Source: Actinomycetes bacterium (GTDB lineage: Bacteria; Actinomycetota; Acidimicrobiia; Acidimicrobiales; RAAP-2). From it: a DNA stretch of 64,000 bases. Location: NCBI GenBank assembly GCA_021818265.1, contig JAKAEP010000003.1, positions 50,335 to 114,334 of the forward strand, given 5' to 3'. The notes under the pieces were generated by a model. It was not told the origin of the DNA and ran no database searches. It saw only the letters and a program-made list of their open reading frames with translations. The translations under genes were made by a program, and so were the position numbers. How positions within the stretch are numbered: the stretch's first letter is position 1; every line of letters starts with the position of its first letter. Below, piece after piece: positions 35,549 to 48,042 of the stretch.

Positions 35549-36583
35549 TCAGCTCGACGCCGCCAGCTCCTCTCGTGCCATCTCGTCCAGGATGCGACGT
35601 GCCGCCAGGCCGCCGCGGTCGATCTTGATCGAGACCTCGGTCGTCTCGTTGCCCTCGTCGAGGCGCGACTGCAAGATGGTGAGCGCGTCGACGTCCTCTT
35701 GGACGACGCCGGCCTGCATCTTGGCGAGGAAGTCGTCCACCGTGCGGTCCTCCACGGCGAAGTCCCGCGACAGCGCCCAGAAGTCCCAGACCGTCCGCTC
35801 CGTCGCGGGGGTGAGCCCGTAGAAGATCTTCATGTGGAAGGCGTGGTCGTCGCTCCCGTCGGGCAGCGGCGGGCGGCCCGTCGGCGCGAGGCGCGCGTTG
35901 AGTTGGTAGAAGCCCGGTGGGTGGTACTCGATGTCCTGCCAGCGGTCCACGAGGCCCTCGAGGCCCGTCGTGTTCGCGTAGAACGGCGGGCAGACCACCG
36001 CGGTCATGTGGCGGTAGACCTCGACGCGCCGGGCCGCCTCGTCGACCTCCACCTCGATCGGGGTCTCGGCGACCTCCGGGGTGCCGATCGAGCCCGCGTG
36101 GAGGAACGTCTCGTGCGAGAGGTCGAGCAGGTTGTCCACGAGCAGGGTGAAGTTGGCCTCGATCGCGGCGACCCCGGCGATCACGGCCCGCTCGTGCGAG
36201 GCCTCGAGCCACGGCGCGTCGGGCAGGAGCGTACGGTCGGGCTCGCCGGCGCCCATCCAGATGAAGACCCACGCGCCGCGCTCGACCAGCGGGTACGTGC
36301 GCACGTGCAGGCGGCTCGGGATCCGGTCCTGGCCGGGCACCGCCACGCACGAGCCCGCGGCGTCGAAGGTGAAGCCGTGGTAGCCGCACACCAGGTGCTC
36401 GCCGACGACCCGGCCCAGCGAGAGCGGGTAGCCCCGGTGCGGGCAGGTATCGCGCAGGGCGACCACCTCGCCCGAGTGGTTCCGGTACATCGCGACGTGC
36501 TCGCCCAGGATCGTCCGCCCGATCGGCCGCTCGGACAGCTCGGCCGCGAGCGCCGCGACGTACCAGCGCTGGCGAATGAACAC
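35549..36583 (-). CDS. vanA: Rieske non-heme iron oxygenase, vanillate O-demethylase oxygenase subunit-like
   Basis: MFIRQRWYVAALAAEL, RDTCPHRGYPLSLG..VCGYHGFTFD Rieske motif, DNLLDLSHETFLHAGSIG iron site typical of VanA. Confidence 0.85.
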   Translation of the reverse strand: MFIRQRWYVAALAAELSERPIGRTILGEHVAMYRNHSGEVVALRDTCPHRGYPLSLGRVVGEHLVCGYHGFTFDAAGSCVAVPGQDRIPSRLHVRTYPLVERGAWVFIWMGAGEPDRTLLPDAPWLEASHERAVIAGVAAIEANFTLLVDNLLDLSHETFLHAGSIGTPEVAETPIEVEVDEAARRVEVYRHMTAVVCPPFYANTTGLEGLVDRWQDIEYHPPGFYQLNARLAPTGRPPLPDGSDDHAFHMKIFYGLTPATERTVWDFWALSRDFAVEDRTVDDFLAKMQAGVVQEDVDALTILQSRLDEGNETTEVSIKIDRGGLAARRILDEMAREELAASS

Positions 36584-36700
36584 TCCCTGTCTCCCCCTAT
36601 GAACCCAGGAGCGAGATGGACGTCGTCGGCCATCGGCTGGTGACGACGCTAGTGACTGTGTGCTATTGAGTCAAGTACGTTGAGATTGAAAGGGGCTCTG

Positions 36701-38158
36701 ATGGGACTCATGGACGGCGCGCCCTGGGGGGGCAAGATCTTCACCGGCGAGTGGGTCGCCGGATCGGGCGGCGAGCACCGCGTCACCGAGCCCGCGACCG
36801 GCGACGCGCTCGGCGCGGTCGGCTTGGCCACGCCGGCCGACGTCACCGCGGCCGCCGCCCGGGCCGCCGAGGCCCAGCGCGCCTGGGCCGAGCTGCCCTT
36901 CAACCAGCGCGCGGCCGTGCTGCGCCGCGCGGGCGACGCGTTCGTCGCGAACCACGCCGAGATCGCCGAGTGGATCGTGCGCGAGTCCGGGGCCATCGGG
37001 CCCAAGGGCGACCTCGAGGTCCACGTCGCGGCCGAGGAGTGCTACGAGGCCGCGGCGATCGCGTCGCACCCGATCGGCGAGATCCTCCGTTCGGAGTTCC
37101 CGCGCCTGAGCTTCAGCCGCCGGGTGCCCGTGGGCGTGGTGGGCGTGATCGCGCCGTTCAACTTCCCGCTCATCTTGTCGATCCGCTCGGTGGCCCCGGC
37201 CCTCGCGCTCGGCAACGCCGTCATCTTGAAGCCCGACCCCCGCACCGCCGTGTGCGGCGGCGTGTCGCTGGCGCGCGTCTTCGAAGAGGCCGGCCTCCCG
37301 GCCGGACTGTTCAGTGTGCTGCCGGGCGGCGCCGACGTGGGCGAGGCCCTCGTCGTCGAGCCCTCGGTGCGCGTCATCGCCTTCACGGGTTCGACGGCCG
37401 CCGGCCGCACCGTCGGTGCGGTCGGGGCCCAGCACCTCAAGCGCGTCCACCTCGAGCTCGGCGGCAACTCCGCCCAGATCGTCATGGGCGACGTCGACGT
37501 GGAGAAGGCCGCCTCGGTCGGGGCCTTCGGGTCCTTCTTCCACCAGGGCCAGATCTGCATGACGACCGGGCGCCACATCGTCGACGCGGCGATCGCCACC
37601 GACTACGCGGCGGCCCTGGCCGAGCACGCGAAGCACCTGCCGGTGGGTGACCCCAAGACCGGCCAGGTCGCCCTCGGCCCGCTGATCGACGAGCGCCAGC
37701 GCGACCGGGTCCACGCCATGGTCTCGGACACGGTCGCCGCCGGCGCCACGGTCGCGGCCGGCGGATCCTACGAGGGGCTCTTCTACCAGCCCACCGTCTT
37801 GACCGACGTGCCGCTCAGCGCGCCGGCCTACGCCGAGGAGGTCTTCGGCCCGGTGGCGCCGGTCGTGCCGTACCACTCGCTCGACGAGGCGGTCGCCCTC
37901 GCCTCGGCCTCGCCCTACGGGCTCAGCTTCTCGATCCTCGCCGGGGACGGGCTCAAGGCGCTCGAGGTGGCCAGTCGCATCCCCTCGGGGGCCATCCACA
38001 TCAACGACATGACCGTGGCCGACGAGGCGACGATCCCCTTCGGCGGGTTCGGCGTCTCGGGCAACGGCTCGCGCATGGGCGGCCTCGCCAACCTCGAGGC
38101 CTACACCGAGCGCCAGTGGGTCACCGCCCAGAGCGAGCTGCCGGCCTACCCCTTCTAG
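36701..38158 (+). CDS. vdh: Vanillin/benzaldehyde dehydrogenase-like aldehyde dehydrogenase
   Basis: FSRRVPVGVVGVIAPFNFPLILSIRSVAPALALGNAVILKPDPRTAVCGG, FTGSTAAGRTVG, ELGGNSAQIVMGDVD, GQICMTTGRH; SD-like gaaagggg upstream of ATG. Confidence 0.85.
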   Translation: MGLMDGAPWGGKIFTGEWVAGSGGEHRVTEPATGDALGAVGLATPADVTAAAARAAEAQRAWAELPFNQRAAVLRRAGDAFVANHAEIAEWIVRESGAIGPKGDLEVHVAAEECYEAAAIASHPIGEILRSEFPRLSFSRRVPVGVVGVIAPFNFPLILSIRSVAPALALGNAVILKPDPRTAVCGGVSLARVFEEAGLPAGLFSVLPGGADVGEALVVEPSVRVIAFTGSTAAGRTVGAVGAQHLKRVHLELGGNSAQIVMGDVDVEKAASVGAFGSFFHQGQICMTTGRHIVDAAIATDYAAALAEHAKHLPVGDPKTGQVALGPLIDERQRDRVHAMVSDTVAAGATVAAGGSYEGLFYQPTVLTDVPLSAPAYAEEVFGPVAPVVPYHSLDEAVALASASPYGLSFSILAGDGLKALEVASRIPSGAIHINDMTVADEATIPFGGFGVSGNGSRMGGLANLEAYTERQWVTAQSELPAYPF

Positions 38159-38171
38159 GGGGCCCGCGGGC

Positions 38172-39365
38172 TCAGTCGCCCAGGTCCACGCTGGAGAGGT
38201 CGACGTAGTTGCGCGCGAGCGTCTCGGTGGCCGTGCGGACGCTCACGGCCTGACGCAGCCGGGCGAGCTGCACGCCGTTCTCGAAGTCGTCGCTCGGGTG
38301 GGGGTGGAGCATCTGGGTCATGTAGGTCGAGAACTCCTCGGCCCGCCAGATCCGACGGAGACAGGCGTCGGAGTAGGCGTCGAGCGGGCGTTCGTCGCCC
38401 TCGAGCACCCCGGCCACCAGGGCCGGGGCGAGTCGGCGCACGTCGGCGAGGGCGAGGTTCATCCCCTTGGCACCGGTCGGGGGCACGATGTGGGCGGCGT
38501 CCCCGGCGAGCACCAGGCGCCCGTAGCGCAGCGGGGCGCGCACGATCGAGCGCATCGCCGTGATCGAGCGCTCCACGACCGGCCCCTCCTCGATCGTGGG
38601 CATCTCGGCCGTGGCCAGGCGGGCGTTGAGCTCGGCCCAGATCCGGTCGTCCGACCAGTTCTCGAGCGACTCGCTCGGGTCGACCCCGAGGTAGAGGCGG
38701 CTGATGGTCGGTGAGCGCATCGAGTAGAGCGCGAAGCCCCGCTCGTGGCGGCAGTAGATCAGCTCCTCGGTGGCGGGCGGGGCCTCGGCGAGGATCCCGA
38801 GCCACGCGTAGGGGTAGGTGCGTGCGGCCACGCTGAAGTGGCCCTCGGGCACGCCGCGCGCGGCCACGCCGTGGGCGCCGTCGGCGCCCACCACCCAGTC
38901 GGCCTCGACCCGCACGGGGCCCTCGGGGCCCGTCGCGACCACGACCGGCCGGTCCTGGTCGAGCCCCTCGATGGCCTCGACCTCGGTCTCGAAGAGCAGG
39001 GGCCGCCCCGACGCCAGGCGCAGCCGGTTGAGGTCCTTCACGAGCTCGGTCTGGCCGTAGACGGTGATCGGGTGGCCGTCGTAGAGCTCCGAGAGCGCCA
39101 CCCGATGGGACCGGCCCTCGAAGCGCAGCTCGATGCCGTGGTGCACGAGGCCCTTCTCGCGCATCCGCTCGCCGACCCCGATCTCGGCGAGGAAGTTGGC
39201 GATCCCGTACTCGATGACCCCCGCGCGCACGCGCTGCTCGACGTAGGCCCGGCTGCGCCGCTCCAGGACGACCGTCTCGACCCCGGCGGCGTCGAGGAGG
39301 TGGCCGAGCACGAGCCCGACCGGTCCCGCCCCGACGATGGCCACCGGAACTCGAATGGTCTCCAC
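38172..39365 (-). CDS. pobA: 4-Hydroxybenzoate 3-monooxygenase (FAD-dependent)
   Basis: VAIVGAGPVGLVLGHLL, RVRAGVIEYGIANFLAEIGVGERMREKGLVHHGIELRFEG, TVYGQTELVKDL, LAGDAAHIVPPTGAKGMNLALADV. Confidence 0.9.
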   Translation of the reverse strand: METIRVPVAIVGAGPVGLVLGHLLDAAGVETVVLERRSRAYVEQRVRAGVIEYGIANFLAEIGVGERMREKGLVHHGIELRFEGRSHRVALSELYDGHPITVYGQTELVKDLNRLRLASGRPLLFETEVEAIEGLDQDRPVVVATGPEGPVRVEADWVVGADGAHGVAARGVPEGHFSVAARTYPYAWLGILAEAPPATEELIYCRHERGFALYSMRSPTISRLYLGVDPSESLENWSDDRIWAELNARLATAEMPTIEEGPVVERSITAMRSIVRAPLRYGRLVLAGDAAHIVPPTGAKGMNLALADVRRLAPALVAGVLEGDERPLDAYSDACLRRIWRAEEFSTYMTQMLHPHPSDDFENGVQLARLRQAVSVRTATETLARNYVDLSSVDLGD

Positions 39366-39496
39366 GCGCCCTCCCGTCCGCGACAGAACCTATCGCGCGC
39401 GGCCGGGGGTGTTTGCCAGGTGCCTTGCGACGTGCCACAGTGGGTGGACCACGGCGTCAGCGTTGAGGACGTGGGTCGCGCAATCGAAGGGGACCT

Positions 39497-40183
39497 ATGG
39501 CCGTCGTCGTCACGAACACGCCACGGACCCCGCTCGCGCTCGTCGAGGAGTTCGCCGTCCTCGGGGTCGCCACGGTCCACGAGGCGCAGGGCCGAACGGG
39601 GCTGCTCCACCACCGCCTGCGCCCGATCTACCGGCCGATCCACGTGGCCGGCACCGCCCTCACCTGCGAGGTCGCCCCCGGCGACAACTGGTCGATCCAC
39701 GTCGCGGCCGAGCAGGCCCGCCCCGGCGACGTCCTCGTCGTCACGCCCACGAGCCCTTGCGACGACGGCTACTTCGGCGAGCTGCTCGCGACCAGCCTCC
39801 GGGCCCAGGGGGTGCGCGGGCTCGTCATCGACGCCGGCGTGCGCGACGTCGCCGAGCTCACCGCCCTGGGCTTCCCCGTCTGGTCGAGAACCGTGAGCGC
39901 CCAGGGGACGGTCAAGGAGACACCGGGCAACGTCCAGACACCGATCGTCGTCGCCGGCCAGCGCGTCGAGCCCGGCGACGTGATCGTCGCCGACGACGAC
40001 GGCGTCGTCGTCGTCGCGCGCGACCGGGCCGAGGCGGTGCTCGACGCGGCGCGCGCCCGCGAGGCGAACGAGGCCGCCAAGCGCGCCCGCCTCGCCGCCG
40101 GCGAGCTGGGGCTCGACCTCTACGCCATGCGCGATCGCCTGGCCGAGCGGGGCCTCACCTACCGTGAGTACGACGGGGCATGA
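39497..40183 (+). CDS. ligK: 4-Carboxy-4-hydroxy-2-oxoadipate aldolase (RraA/LigK-like)
   Basis: [71 protein letters not shown]; start of lig-like operon. Confidence 0.85.
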   Translation: MAVVVTNTPRTPLALVEEFAVLGVATVHEAQGRTGLLHHRLRPIYRPIHVAGTALTCEVAPGDNWSIHVAAEQARPGDVLVVTPTSPCDDGYFGELLATSLRAQGVRGLVIDAGVRDVAELTALGFPVWSRTVSAQGTVKETPGNVQTPIVVAGQRVEPGDVIVADDDGVVVVARDRAEAVLDAARAREANEAAKRARLAAGELGLDLYAMRDRLAERGLTYREYDGA

Positions 40184-41277
40184 ACGACCAGCGGGCGATC
40201 GCCTGCTCGGTGCTGCGCGGGGGCACCAGCAAGGGCCTCTACTTCCGCGCCGAGGACCTGCCCGAGGCGCGCGCGGTGCGCGACCGGGTCCTGCTCGCCG
40301 CCCTGGGCTCACCCGACCCCCGCGAGATCGACGGGATGGGCGGCGCCCACCCCCTCACCTCGAAGGTCGCCGTCGTGCGCCGCTCGAACCGACCCGACGC
40401 GGACGTCGACTACCTCTTCTTGCAGGTGTGGCCCGACCGGCCCGAGGTCTCCGACACCCAGAACTGCGGGAACCTGCTCGCCGGGGTGGGCCCCTTCGCC
40501 CTCGAGGAGGGCCTCGTCGCCCCCGCGGGGGAGGTCACCGACGTGCGGATCTGGATGGAGAACACCCAGAGCCGGGCCGTCGCGCGCGTCCAGACCCCGG
40601 GGGGCGTCGTGCGCTACGCCGGCGACGCGCACATCGACGGCGTGCCCGGCACCCACGCGCCGATCCCCATCGAGTTCCTCGACGTGGCCGGCTCCTCGTG
40701 CGGGGCGCTGCTCCCGACCGGCCGGGTGCGCGACGTCGTCGAGGGCATCGAGGTGACCTGCGTCGACAACGGCATGCCGGTCGTCTGCGTGCGCGCCGCC
40801 GACCTGGGCCTGGAGGGCACGGAGTCCCCGGCCGACATCGAGGCGCGCCCGGAGGTGCGCGAGCGCGTCGAGGCGCTGCGCCTCGCCTGCGGCCCGCTCA
40901 TGAACCTCGGCGACGTCGCGAGCTCGACGGTGCCCAAGGTGAGCCTGCTCTCGCGCGCCCAGCGCGGCGGGGCCCTCTCCACCCGCACCTTCATCCCCCA
41001 CCGGGTCCACGAGGCGATCGGGGTGTTCGGCGCCGTCTCGGTGGCGACGGCCTGCGTGCTCACCGGCTCGGTCGCGGCGGAGGTGTCGGGGCTCCCCACG
41101 CGCCCGGGCGAGACGACCCTCGACATCGAGCACCCCACCGGCTACTTCTCGGTGACCCTGGAGGTGGTGGCGGGGCCCGACGGCCCGACCGTCGCGCGCG
41201 CCGCCCTGCTGCGCACGGCGAGGCTCTTGATGCGCGGCGAGGTGTACGTGCCCGACGCGACCTGGGAGGAGCGGTGA
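40180..41277 (+). CDS. 4-Oxalomesaconate tautomerase (PrpF family, LigU/GalD-like)
   Basis: [55 protein letters not shown]. Confidence 0.85.
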   Translation: MNDQRAIACSVLRGGTSKGLYFRAEDLPEARAVRDRVLLAALGSPDPREIDGMGGAHPLTSKVAVVRRSNRPDADVDYLFLQVWPDRPEVSDTQNCGNLLAGVGPFALEEGLVAPAGEVTDVRIWMENTQSRAVARVQTPGGVVRYAGDAHIDGVPGTHAPIPIEFLDVAGSSCGALLPTGRVRDVVEGIEVTCVDNGMPVVCVRAADLGLEGTESPADIEARPEVRERVEALRLACGPLMNLGDVASSTVPKVSLLSRAQRGGALSTRTFIPHRVHEAIGVFGAVSVATACVLTGSVAAEVSGLPTRPGETTLDIEHPTGYFSVTLEVVAGPDGPTVARAALLRTARLLMRGEVYVPDATWEER

Positions 41278-42293
41278 TCGTCGACTGCCACGGCCACTAC
41301 ACGACGGCCCCCGCGGCCCACAGCGCCTGGCGCGCCGCGCAGGTCGCGGCCGCCGCCGAGGGCCGCGTCGCCCCGGCGTACCCGACGATCGGCGACGACG
41401 AGATCCGCGAGACGATCGAGCAGAACCAGCTGCGCCTCCAGCGCGAGCGCGGGTCCGACCTGACGCTCTTCTCGCCACGGGCCTCGGCGATGGAGCACCA
41501 CGTGGGCGACGCGGCGGTCAGCCTCGCCTGGTCGAGGGCGTGCAACGACCTGATCGCCCGGGTGGTCGAGCTCTTCCCGGAGAACTTCGCCGGGGTGGCC
41601 ATGCTCCCCCAGTCCCCCGGCGCGGACCTCGCGGCCTCGGTGGCGGAGTTGCGCCGCTGTGTCGAGGAGCTGGGCTTCGTCGGCTGCAACCTCAACCCCG
41701 ACGTGAGCGGCGGCCGCTGGGACGGACCGCCGCTCACCGACCGCTACTGGTACCCGATCTACGAGGTCATGGTCGAGCTCGACGTGCCGGCCATGGTCCA
41801 CGTCTCGTCCAGCTGCAACCCGAACTTCCACGCGACCGGCGCGCACTACATCAACGCCGACACCACCGCCTTCATGCAGCTGATCCAGGGCGACCTCTTC
41901 GCCGACTTCCCCACCCTGCGCCTGGTGATCCCCCACGGCGGGGGCGCCGCGCCCTACCACTGGGGCCGCTACCGCGGGCTCTGCGACATGCTGGGTCGCC
42001 CGCCCCTCGAGGAGCACGTCATGGGCAACGTCTACTTCGACACCTGCGTCTACCACCAGCCCGGTATCGACCTGCTCCTCGAGGTCGTCGACACCCCGAA
42101 CGTCCTGTTCGGGTCGGAGATGCTCGGCGCGGTGCGCGGGGTCGACCCGCGCACCGGCCACCACTACGACGACACCAAGCGCTACCTCGACGCCGCGACG
42201 CTCACCGCCCCCGCGCGCCAGGCGATCGACGAGCGCAACGCCCGGCGCGTCTACCCCCGCCTCGACGCGCGCCTCGAGGCCTTGGGGCGATGA
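41274..42293 (+). CDS. ligJ: 4-Oxalomesaconate hydratase (amidohydrolase family, LigJ-like)
   Basis: [101 protein letters not shown]. Confidence 0.9.
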   Translation: MIVDCHGHYTTAPAAHSAWRAAQVAAAAEGRVAPAYPTIGDDEIRETIEQNQLRLQRERGSDLTLFSPRASAMEHHVGDAAVSLAWSRACNDLIARVVELFPENFAGVAMLPQSPGADLAASVAELRRCVEELGFVGCNLNPDVSGGRWDGPPLTDRYWYPIYEVMVELDVPAMVHVSSSCNPNFHATGAHYINADTTAFMQLIQGDLFADFPTLRLVIPHGGGAAPYHWGRYRGLCDMLGRPPLEEHVMGNVYFDTCVYHQPGIDLLLEVVDTPNVLFGSEMLGAVRGVDPRTGHHYDDTKRYLDAATLTAPARQAIDERNARRVYPRLDARLEALGR

Positions 42294-43178
42294 CCCCGGC
42301 CTTCACCATGGACCCGGGCTGGCTGGCCTACTGTCCCCACCCCTCCACGCCGGCCCTCGTCCTGCCCGAGGGGGCGGTCGACGCGCACTGCCACGTCTTC
42401 GGCCCGGGCGACGTCTTCCCCTACGCCCCCGAGCGCAAGTACACCCCCTGTGACGCCGGCAAGGACGCGCTCTTCGCCCTGCGCGACCACCTGGGCTTCT
42501 CGCGCAACGTCATCGTCCAGGCCACCTGCCACGGCGCCGACAACTCCGCCATGGTCGACGCCCTTCGCGCCAGCGGCGGGCGGGCCCGCGGGGTGGCGAC
42601 GGTGCGACCCGAGGTCACCGACGAGACCCTCGCCGAGATGCACGCCGCCGGCGTGCGCGGGGTCCGCTTCAACTTCGTGCGCCGGCTGGTCGACCCCAAG
42701 CCCGACGCGTACTACCGCTCGATCGTCGAGCGGATCGCCCCGCTGGGCTGGCACGTCGTCGTCTACTTCGAGGCCGCCGACCTCGCCGAGCGCTGGGACC
42801 TCTTCACCACCCTCGGGGTGCCGGTCGTGGTCGACCACCTGGGACGGCCCGACGTGACCCGGAGCGTCGACGGGCCCGAGTTCGGCCTCTTCCTGCGCTT
42901 CATGGAAGAGAACGAGCAGGTCTGGGCCAAGCCCACCTGCCCCGAGCGGCTCTCGGTGGCCGGGCCGCCCTACGACGACGTGGTGCCCTTCATGCGCCGG
43001 GTGATAGAGGGCTTCCCCGACCGGGTGCTCTGGGGCACCGACTGGCCCCACCCGAACCTGACCCGCGAGATGCCCGACGACGGGTGGCTCGTCGACTTCG
43101 TCGCGCGCGTGGCCGTGACCGAGGACCTCCAACGTAGACTCCTCGTCGACAACCCGACGCGGCTGTACTGGGGGGACG

Positions 43179-43186
<8 letters not shown>
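42290..43186 (+). CDS. ligI: 2-Pyrone-4,6-dicarboxylate lactonase (LigI-like)
   Basis: GAVDAHCHVFGPGDVFPYAPERKYTPCDAGKDALFALRDHLGFSRNVIVQATCHGADN, VLWGTDWPHPN. Confidence 0.92.
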
Positions 43187-44407
<1,221 letters not shown>

Positions 44408-44418
44408 CCCCGGGAACC

Positions 44419-45357
44419 GTGCGGATCGCCCTCGCCGGAGCCGGCGCCTTCGGCCTCAAGCACCTCGACGCGCTGGCGCGCGTCGAGGGCGCCGAGGTCG
44501 TCGCGATCGTCAGCCGCCGGCTGGAGCAGGCGCGCGAGGTCGCCGACCGCTACGGCGTGCCCGCGGCCTACACCGAGCTCGACGACGTGCTGAACCGCGG
44601 CGACGTCGACGCCGTCATCTTGTGCACGCCGACCCAGCTGCACGCGGCCCAGGCGATCGCGGTGATGGACGCCGGCAAGCACGTCCAGGTCGAGATCCCC
44701 CTCGCCGACAGCTACGAGGACGCCCAGGCCGTGGCCGCGCTCCAGCGTGCGACGGGCCTGGTGTGCATGGTGGGCCACACGCGGCGCTTCAACCCCAGCC
44801 ACCAGTGGGTCCACCGGCGCATCGCCGAGGGCGAGCTCTCCCTCTACCAGATGGACGTGCAGACCTACTTCTTGCGCCGGACCAACCTCAACGCTCTGGG
44901 CCAGCCACGCAGCTGGACCGACAACCTCCTCTGGCACCACGCCGCCCACACCGTCGACCTCTTCGCCTACCAGTGCGCGTCGCCGATCGTGGCGGGCCAC
45001 GCGATGGCCGGACCGGTCCACCCCGACCTGGGCATCCCCATGGACATGTCGATCCAGCTCAAGACCGCCCAGGGCCAGCTCTGCACGCTGTCGCTGAGCT
45101 TCAACAACGACGGGCCGCTCGGCACCTTCTTCCGCTACATCGGCGACACCGGCACCTACGTCGCGCGCTACGACGACCTCGTGACGGGCCGCGACGAGCC
45201 GGTCGACGTGAGCCGCGTGGCGGTCTCGACCGACGGTATAGAACTCCAGGACCGCGAGTTCCTCGCGGCTATCGACGAGGGTCGCGAGCCCAACGCCTCG
45301 GTCCACCAGGTCCTCGACTGCTACCGCGTCCTCGCTGAGCTCGAGGCCCAGCTCTAG
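44419..45357 (+). CDS. ligC: 4-Carboxy-2-hydroxymuconate-6-semialdehyde dehydrogenase (LigC-like)
   Basis: [23 protein letters not shown] Rossmann, [46 protein letters not shown]; adjacent to ligAB. Confidence 0.92.
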   Translation: MRIALAGAGAFGLKHLDALARVEGAEVVAIVSRRLEQAREVADRYGVPAAYTELDDVLNRGDVDAVILCTPTQLHAAQAIAVMDAGKHVQVEIPLADSYEDAQAVAALQRATGLVCMVGHTRRFNPSHQWVHRRIAEGELSLYQMDVQTYFLRRTNLNALGQPRSWTDNLLWHHAAHTVDLFAYQCASPIVAGHAMAGPVHPDLGIPMDMSIQLKTAQGQLCTLSLSFNNDGPLGTFFRYIGDTGTYVARYDDLVTGRDEPVDVSRVAVSTDGIELQDREFLAAIDEGREPNASVHQVLDCYRVLAELEAQL

Positions 45358-45400
45358 CCCTACGACGGCGCGGGGTCACGCGCTAGGTTGGCTGCGACCC

Positions 45401-47026
45401 ATGGCCACCACCCTGCCCTCCCAGCGCCCGACGTGGAAGGCGCTGGCCGTGCGCGCCCGCGAGGTCCACACCCGTCACCTGCGCACCCTGTTCGAGGCCG
45501 ACCCCTCGCGTGGATCCTCCCTGGTCGCCGAGGGTGCCGGGCTGTACCTCGACTACTCGAAGAACCTCCTCGACGAGGGCGTGGTGGACCTGCTCGTCGA
45601 GCTCGCCGCCGAGTGCGGGGTCTTCGCGCGTCGCGACGCCCTGTTCGCCGGGGCGCCGGTGAACGCGACCGAGCACCGCGCGGCCCTCCACAGCGCGCTG
45701 CGGCTGCCCGAGGGCGCGACCCTCGTCGTCGACGGCGTCGACGTCGCGGCCGAGGTGCACGCCGTCCTCTCGCGGATGCGGGCCTTCGCCGAGGGCGTCC
45801 GCGAGGGCCGTCACCGGGGCGCGACGGGCCGGCGGCTGACCAACGTGGTGAACATCGGGATCGGGGGGTCCGACCTCGGCCCGGTCATGGCCTACGAGGC
45901 GCTGCGCCACTACAGCGACCGGGACCTGACACTGCGCTTCGTCTCCAACGTCGACGGCACCGACCTCGCCGAGGCCCTGCGCGGCCTCTCGCCCGAGGAG
46001 ACCCTCTTCATCGTCTCCTCCAAGACCTTCGCCACGGCCGAGACCCTCACCAACGCGACCTCGGCCCGACGGTGGCTGACCGAGGCGCTGGGCGAGGCGG
46101 CCGTCGCCGACCACTTCGTCGCCGTCTCGACGGCGACCGAGCGGGTCGCGGCCTTCGGCGTCGACCCGTCGCGGATGTTCGGCTTCTGGGACTGGGTCGG
46201 CGGGCGCTACTCGATGGAGAGCGCCATCGGGCTCTCGACGATGATCGCGATCGGCCCGCGCCACTTCGCCGAGCTCCTCGCCGGCAGCCACGCCATGGAC
46301 CGCCACTTCGCCACCGCCGCGCCGAAGGAGAACCTGCCGGTCCTGCTGGGGCTCGTCGGGGTGTGGAACAGGTCGTTCCTCGGTCACCCCACGGTCGCCG
46401 TGTTGCCCTACGACCAGTACCTGCACCGACTGCCGGCCTACCTCCAGCAGCTCACCATGGAGTCCAACGGCAAGCACGTGACCCTCGAGGGCCAGCGGGT
46501 GGACTACCCGACCGGCGCCATCTACTGGGGCGAGCCCGGCACCAACGGCCAGCACAGCTTCTACCAGCTCCTGCACCAGGGCACCACCGTGGTGCCGGCC
46601 GACCTCATCGTCGTGGCCCAGAGCCTCAACCCCCTCGAGGGCCACCACGACCTCCTGGTCGCCAACGCCCTCGCCCAGGCCGCCGCCCTCGCCTTCGGCC
46701 GCCCGCCCGCCGCGGTGCGCGCCGCGGGTGCCGAGGAGCCGCTCGTCGCGCACCGCCAGATGGACGGCGACCGGCCGACCAACCTGATCATGATGGACCG
46801 GCTCACCCCCTACAGCCTGGGGGCCCTCGTCGCGCTCTACGAGCACGCCGTCTTCGTCCAGGGCGCCCTCTGGGGGATCGACTCGTTCGACCAGTGGGGG
46901 GTCGAGCTCGGCAAGCAGATGGCCACGGCCATCGTGCCCGAGCTCCAGGGCGCGCCGGCGGGGCCCGAACGGGACTCCTCGACGCGCGCCCTGATCGAGC
47001 GGTACCGAGCGAGGAGGCAGGCGTGA
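45401..47026 (+). CDS. pgi: Glucose-6-phosphate isomerase
   Basis: [68 protein letters not shown]. Confidence 0.97.
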   Translation: MATTLPSQRPTWKALAVRAREVHTRHLRTLFEADPSRGSSLVAEGAGLYLDYSKNLLDEGVVDLLVELAAECGVFARRDALFAGAPVNATEHRAALHSALRLPEGATLVVDGVDVAAEVHAVLSRMRAFAEGVREGRHRGATGRRLTNVVNIGIGGSDLGPVMAYEALRHYSDRDLTLRFVSNVDGTDLAEALRGLSPEETLFIVSSKTFATAETLTNATSARRWLTEALGEAAVADHFVAVSTATERVAAFGVDPSRMFGFWDWVGGRYSMESAIGLSTMIAIGPRHFAELLAGSHAMDRHFATAAPKENLPVLLGLVGVWNRSFLGHPTVAVLPYDQYLHRLPAYLQQLTMESNGKHVTLEGQRVDYPTGAIYWGEPGTNGQHSFYQLLHQGTTVVPADLIVVAQSLNPLEGHHDLLVANALAQAAALAFGRPPAAVRAAGAEEPLVAHRQMDGDRPTNLIMMDRLTPYSLGALVALYEHAVFVQGALWGIDSFDQWGVELGKQMATAIVPELQGAPAGPERDSSTRALIERYRARRQA

Positions 47027-48042
47027 GCGGGGCGCAGCTGGGGATGGTGGGACTGGGTCGGATGGGCGCGAACATCGTGCGCCGGCTCCTGCGCGGCGGT
47101 CACCGGGTCGCCGCCTACGACGTGAACGCCGAGGCCGTCGCGGCCGTCACGGCCGACGGCGCGATCGGGGCGGCCACGCTGGCCGAGCTGGTCGACGCCC
47201 TCGAGGCCCCCCGGGCCGTCTGGCTGATGCTGCCGGCCGCCCTCACCCAGGGGGTGCTCGAGGAGGTCGCCGATCTCCTCGGCGCCGGGGACGTCATCAT
47301 CGACGGGGGCAACTCCTACTACCACGACGACGTCGACCGCGCGGCCGCCCTCACCGCACGCGGCCTGCACTACGTCGACTGCGGCACGAGCGGCGGGGTG
47401 TGGGGCCTCGAGCGGGGCTACTCGCTCATGATCGGCGGCGAGGACGAGGTCGTCGCGCGCCTCGACCCGCTGTTCGCCACGATCGCCCCGGGCGACGACG
47501 GCACCGCGCCGACGCCGGGGCGCGCGCCCGGCACGACGGCCGCGCGGGGCTACCTGCACTGCGGCCCGGCCGGGGCCGGTCACTTCGTGAAGATGGTCCA
47601 CAACGGGGTCGAGTACGGGATGATGGCGGCCATCGCCGAGGGTCTCTCGGTGCTGCGCCACGCCGACGTCGGCCTCCACCCCGCCACGGCCGACGCCGAG
47701 ACCTCCCCGGTGCGCGAGCCCGAGTACTACCGCTACCACTTCGACCTCGCCGACGTCGCCGAGGTCTGGCGCCACGGCTCGGTCGTCAGCTCGTGGCTGG
47801 TCGACCTCACGGCCGAGGCCCTCGCCGGCTCGCCCGAGCTCGCCGAGTACTCCGGCCACGTCGCCGACTCCGGCGAGGGCCGCTGGACCCTCGAGGCCGC
47901 CATCAACGAGTCGGTGCCCGCCCCGGTCCTCGCCTCGGCGCTCTTCGCCCGCTACGAGTCGCGTGACCGCGGGGAGTTCGCGGCGAAGGTCCTCTCGGCC
48001 ATGCGCGCCGGCTTCGGCGGCCACGTGGAGAGGACGGCGTGA
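47023..48042 (+). CDS. gnd: 6-Phosphogluconate dehydrogenase, decarboxylating (short form)
   Basis: [72 protein letters not shown]; 339 aa. Confidence 0.93.
   Translation: MSGAQLGMVGLGRMGANIVRRLLRGGHRVAAYDVNAEAVAAVTADGAIGAATLAELVDALEAPRAVWLMLPAALTQGVLEEVADLLGAGDVIIDGGNSYYHDDVDRAAALTARGLHYVDCGTSGGVWGLERGYSLMIGGEDEVVARLDPLFATIAPGDDGTAPTPGRAPGTTAARGYLHCGPAGAGHFVKMVHNGVEYGMMAAIAEGLSVLRHADVGLHPATADAETSPVREPEYYRYHFDLADVAEVWRHGSVVSSWLVDLTAEALAGSPELAEYSGHVADSGEGRWTLEAAINESVPAPVLASALFARYESRDRGEFAAKVLSAMRAGFGGHVERTA

Noticed and set aside
33393-35822. 809-aa + strand ORF antisense to Liv genes
   Set aside because: Antisense shadow; sense strand has unambiguous ABC transporter and binding-protein motifs
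38159-38171. GCCCGCGGGC palindrome between convergent vdh and pobA
   Set aside because: Short GC palindrome expected by chance at this GC content; not supportable as a terminator alone
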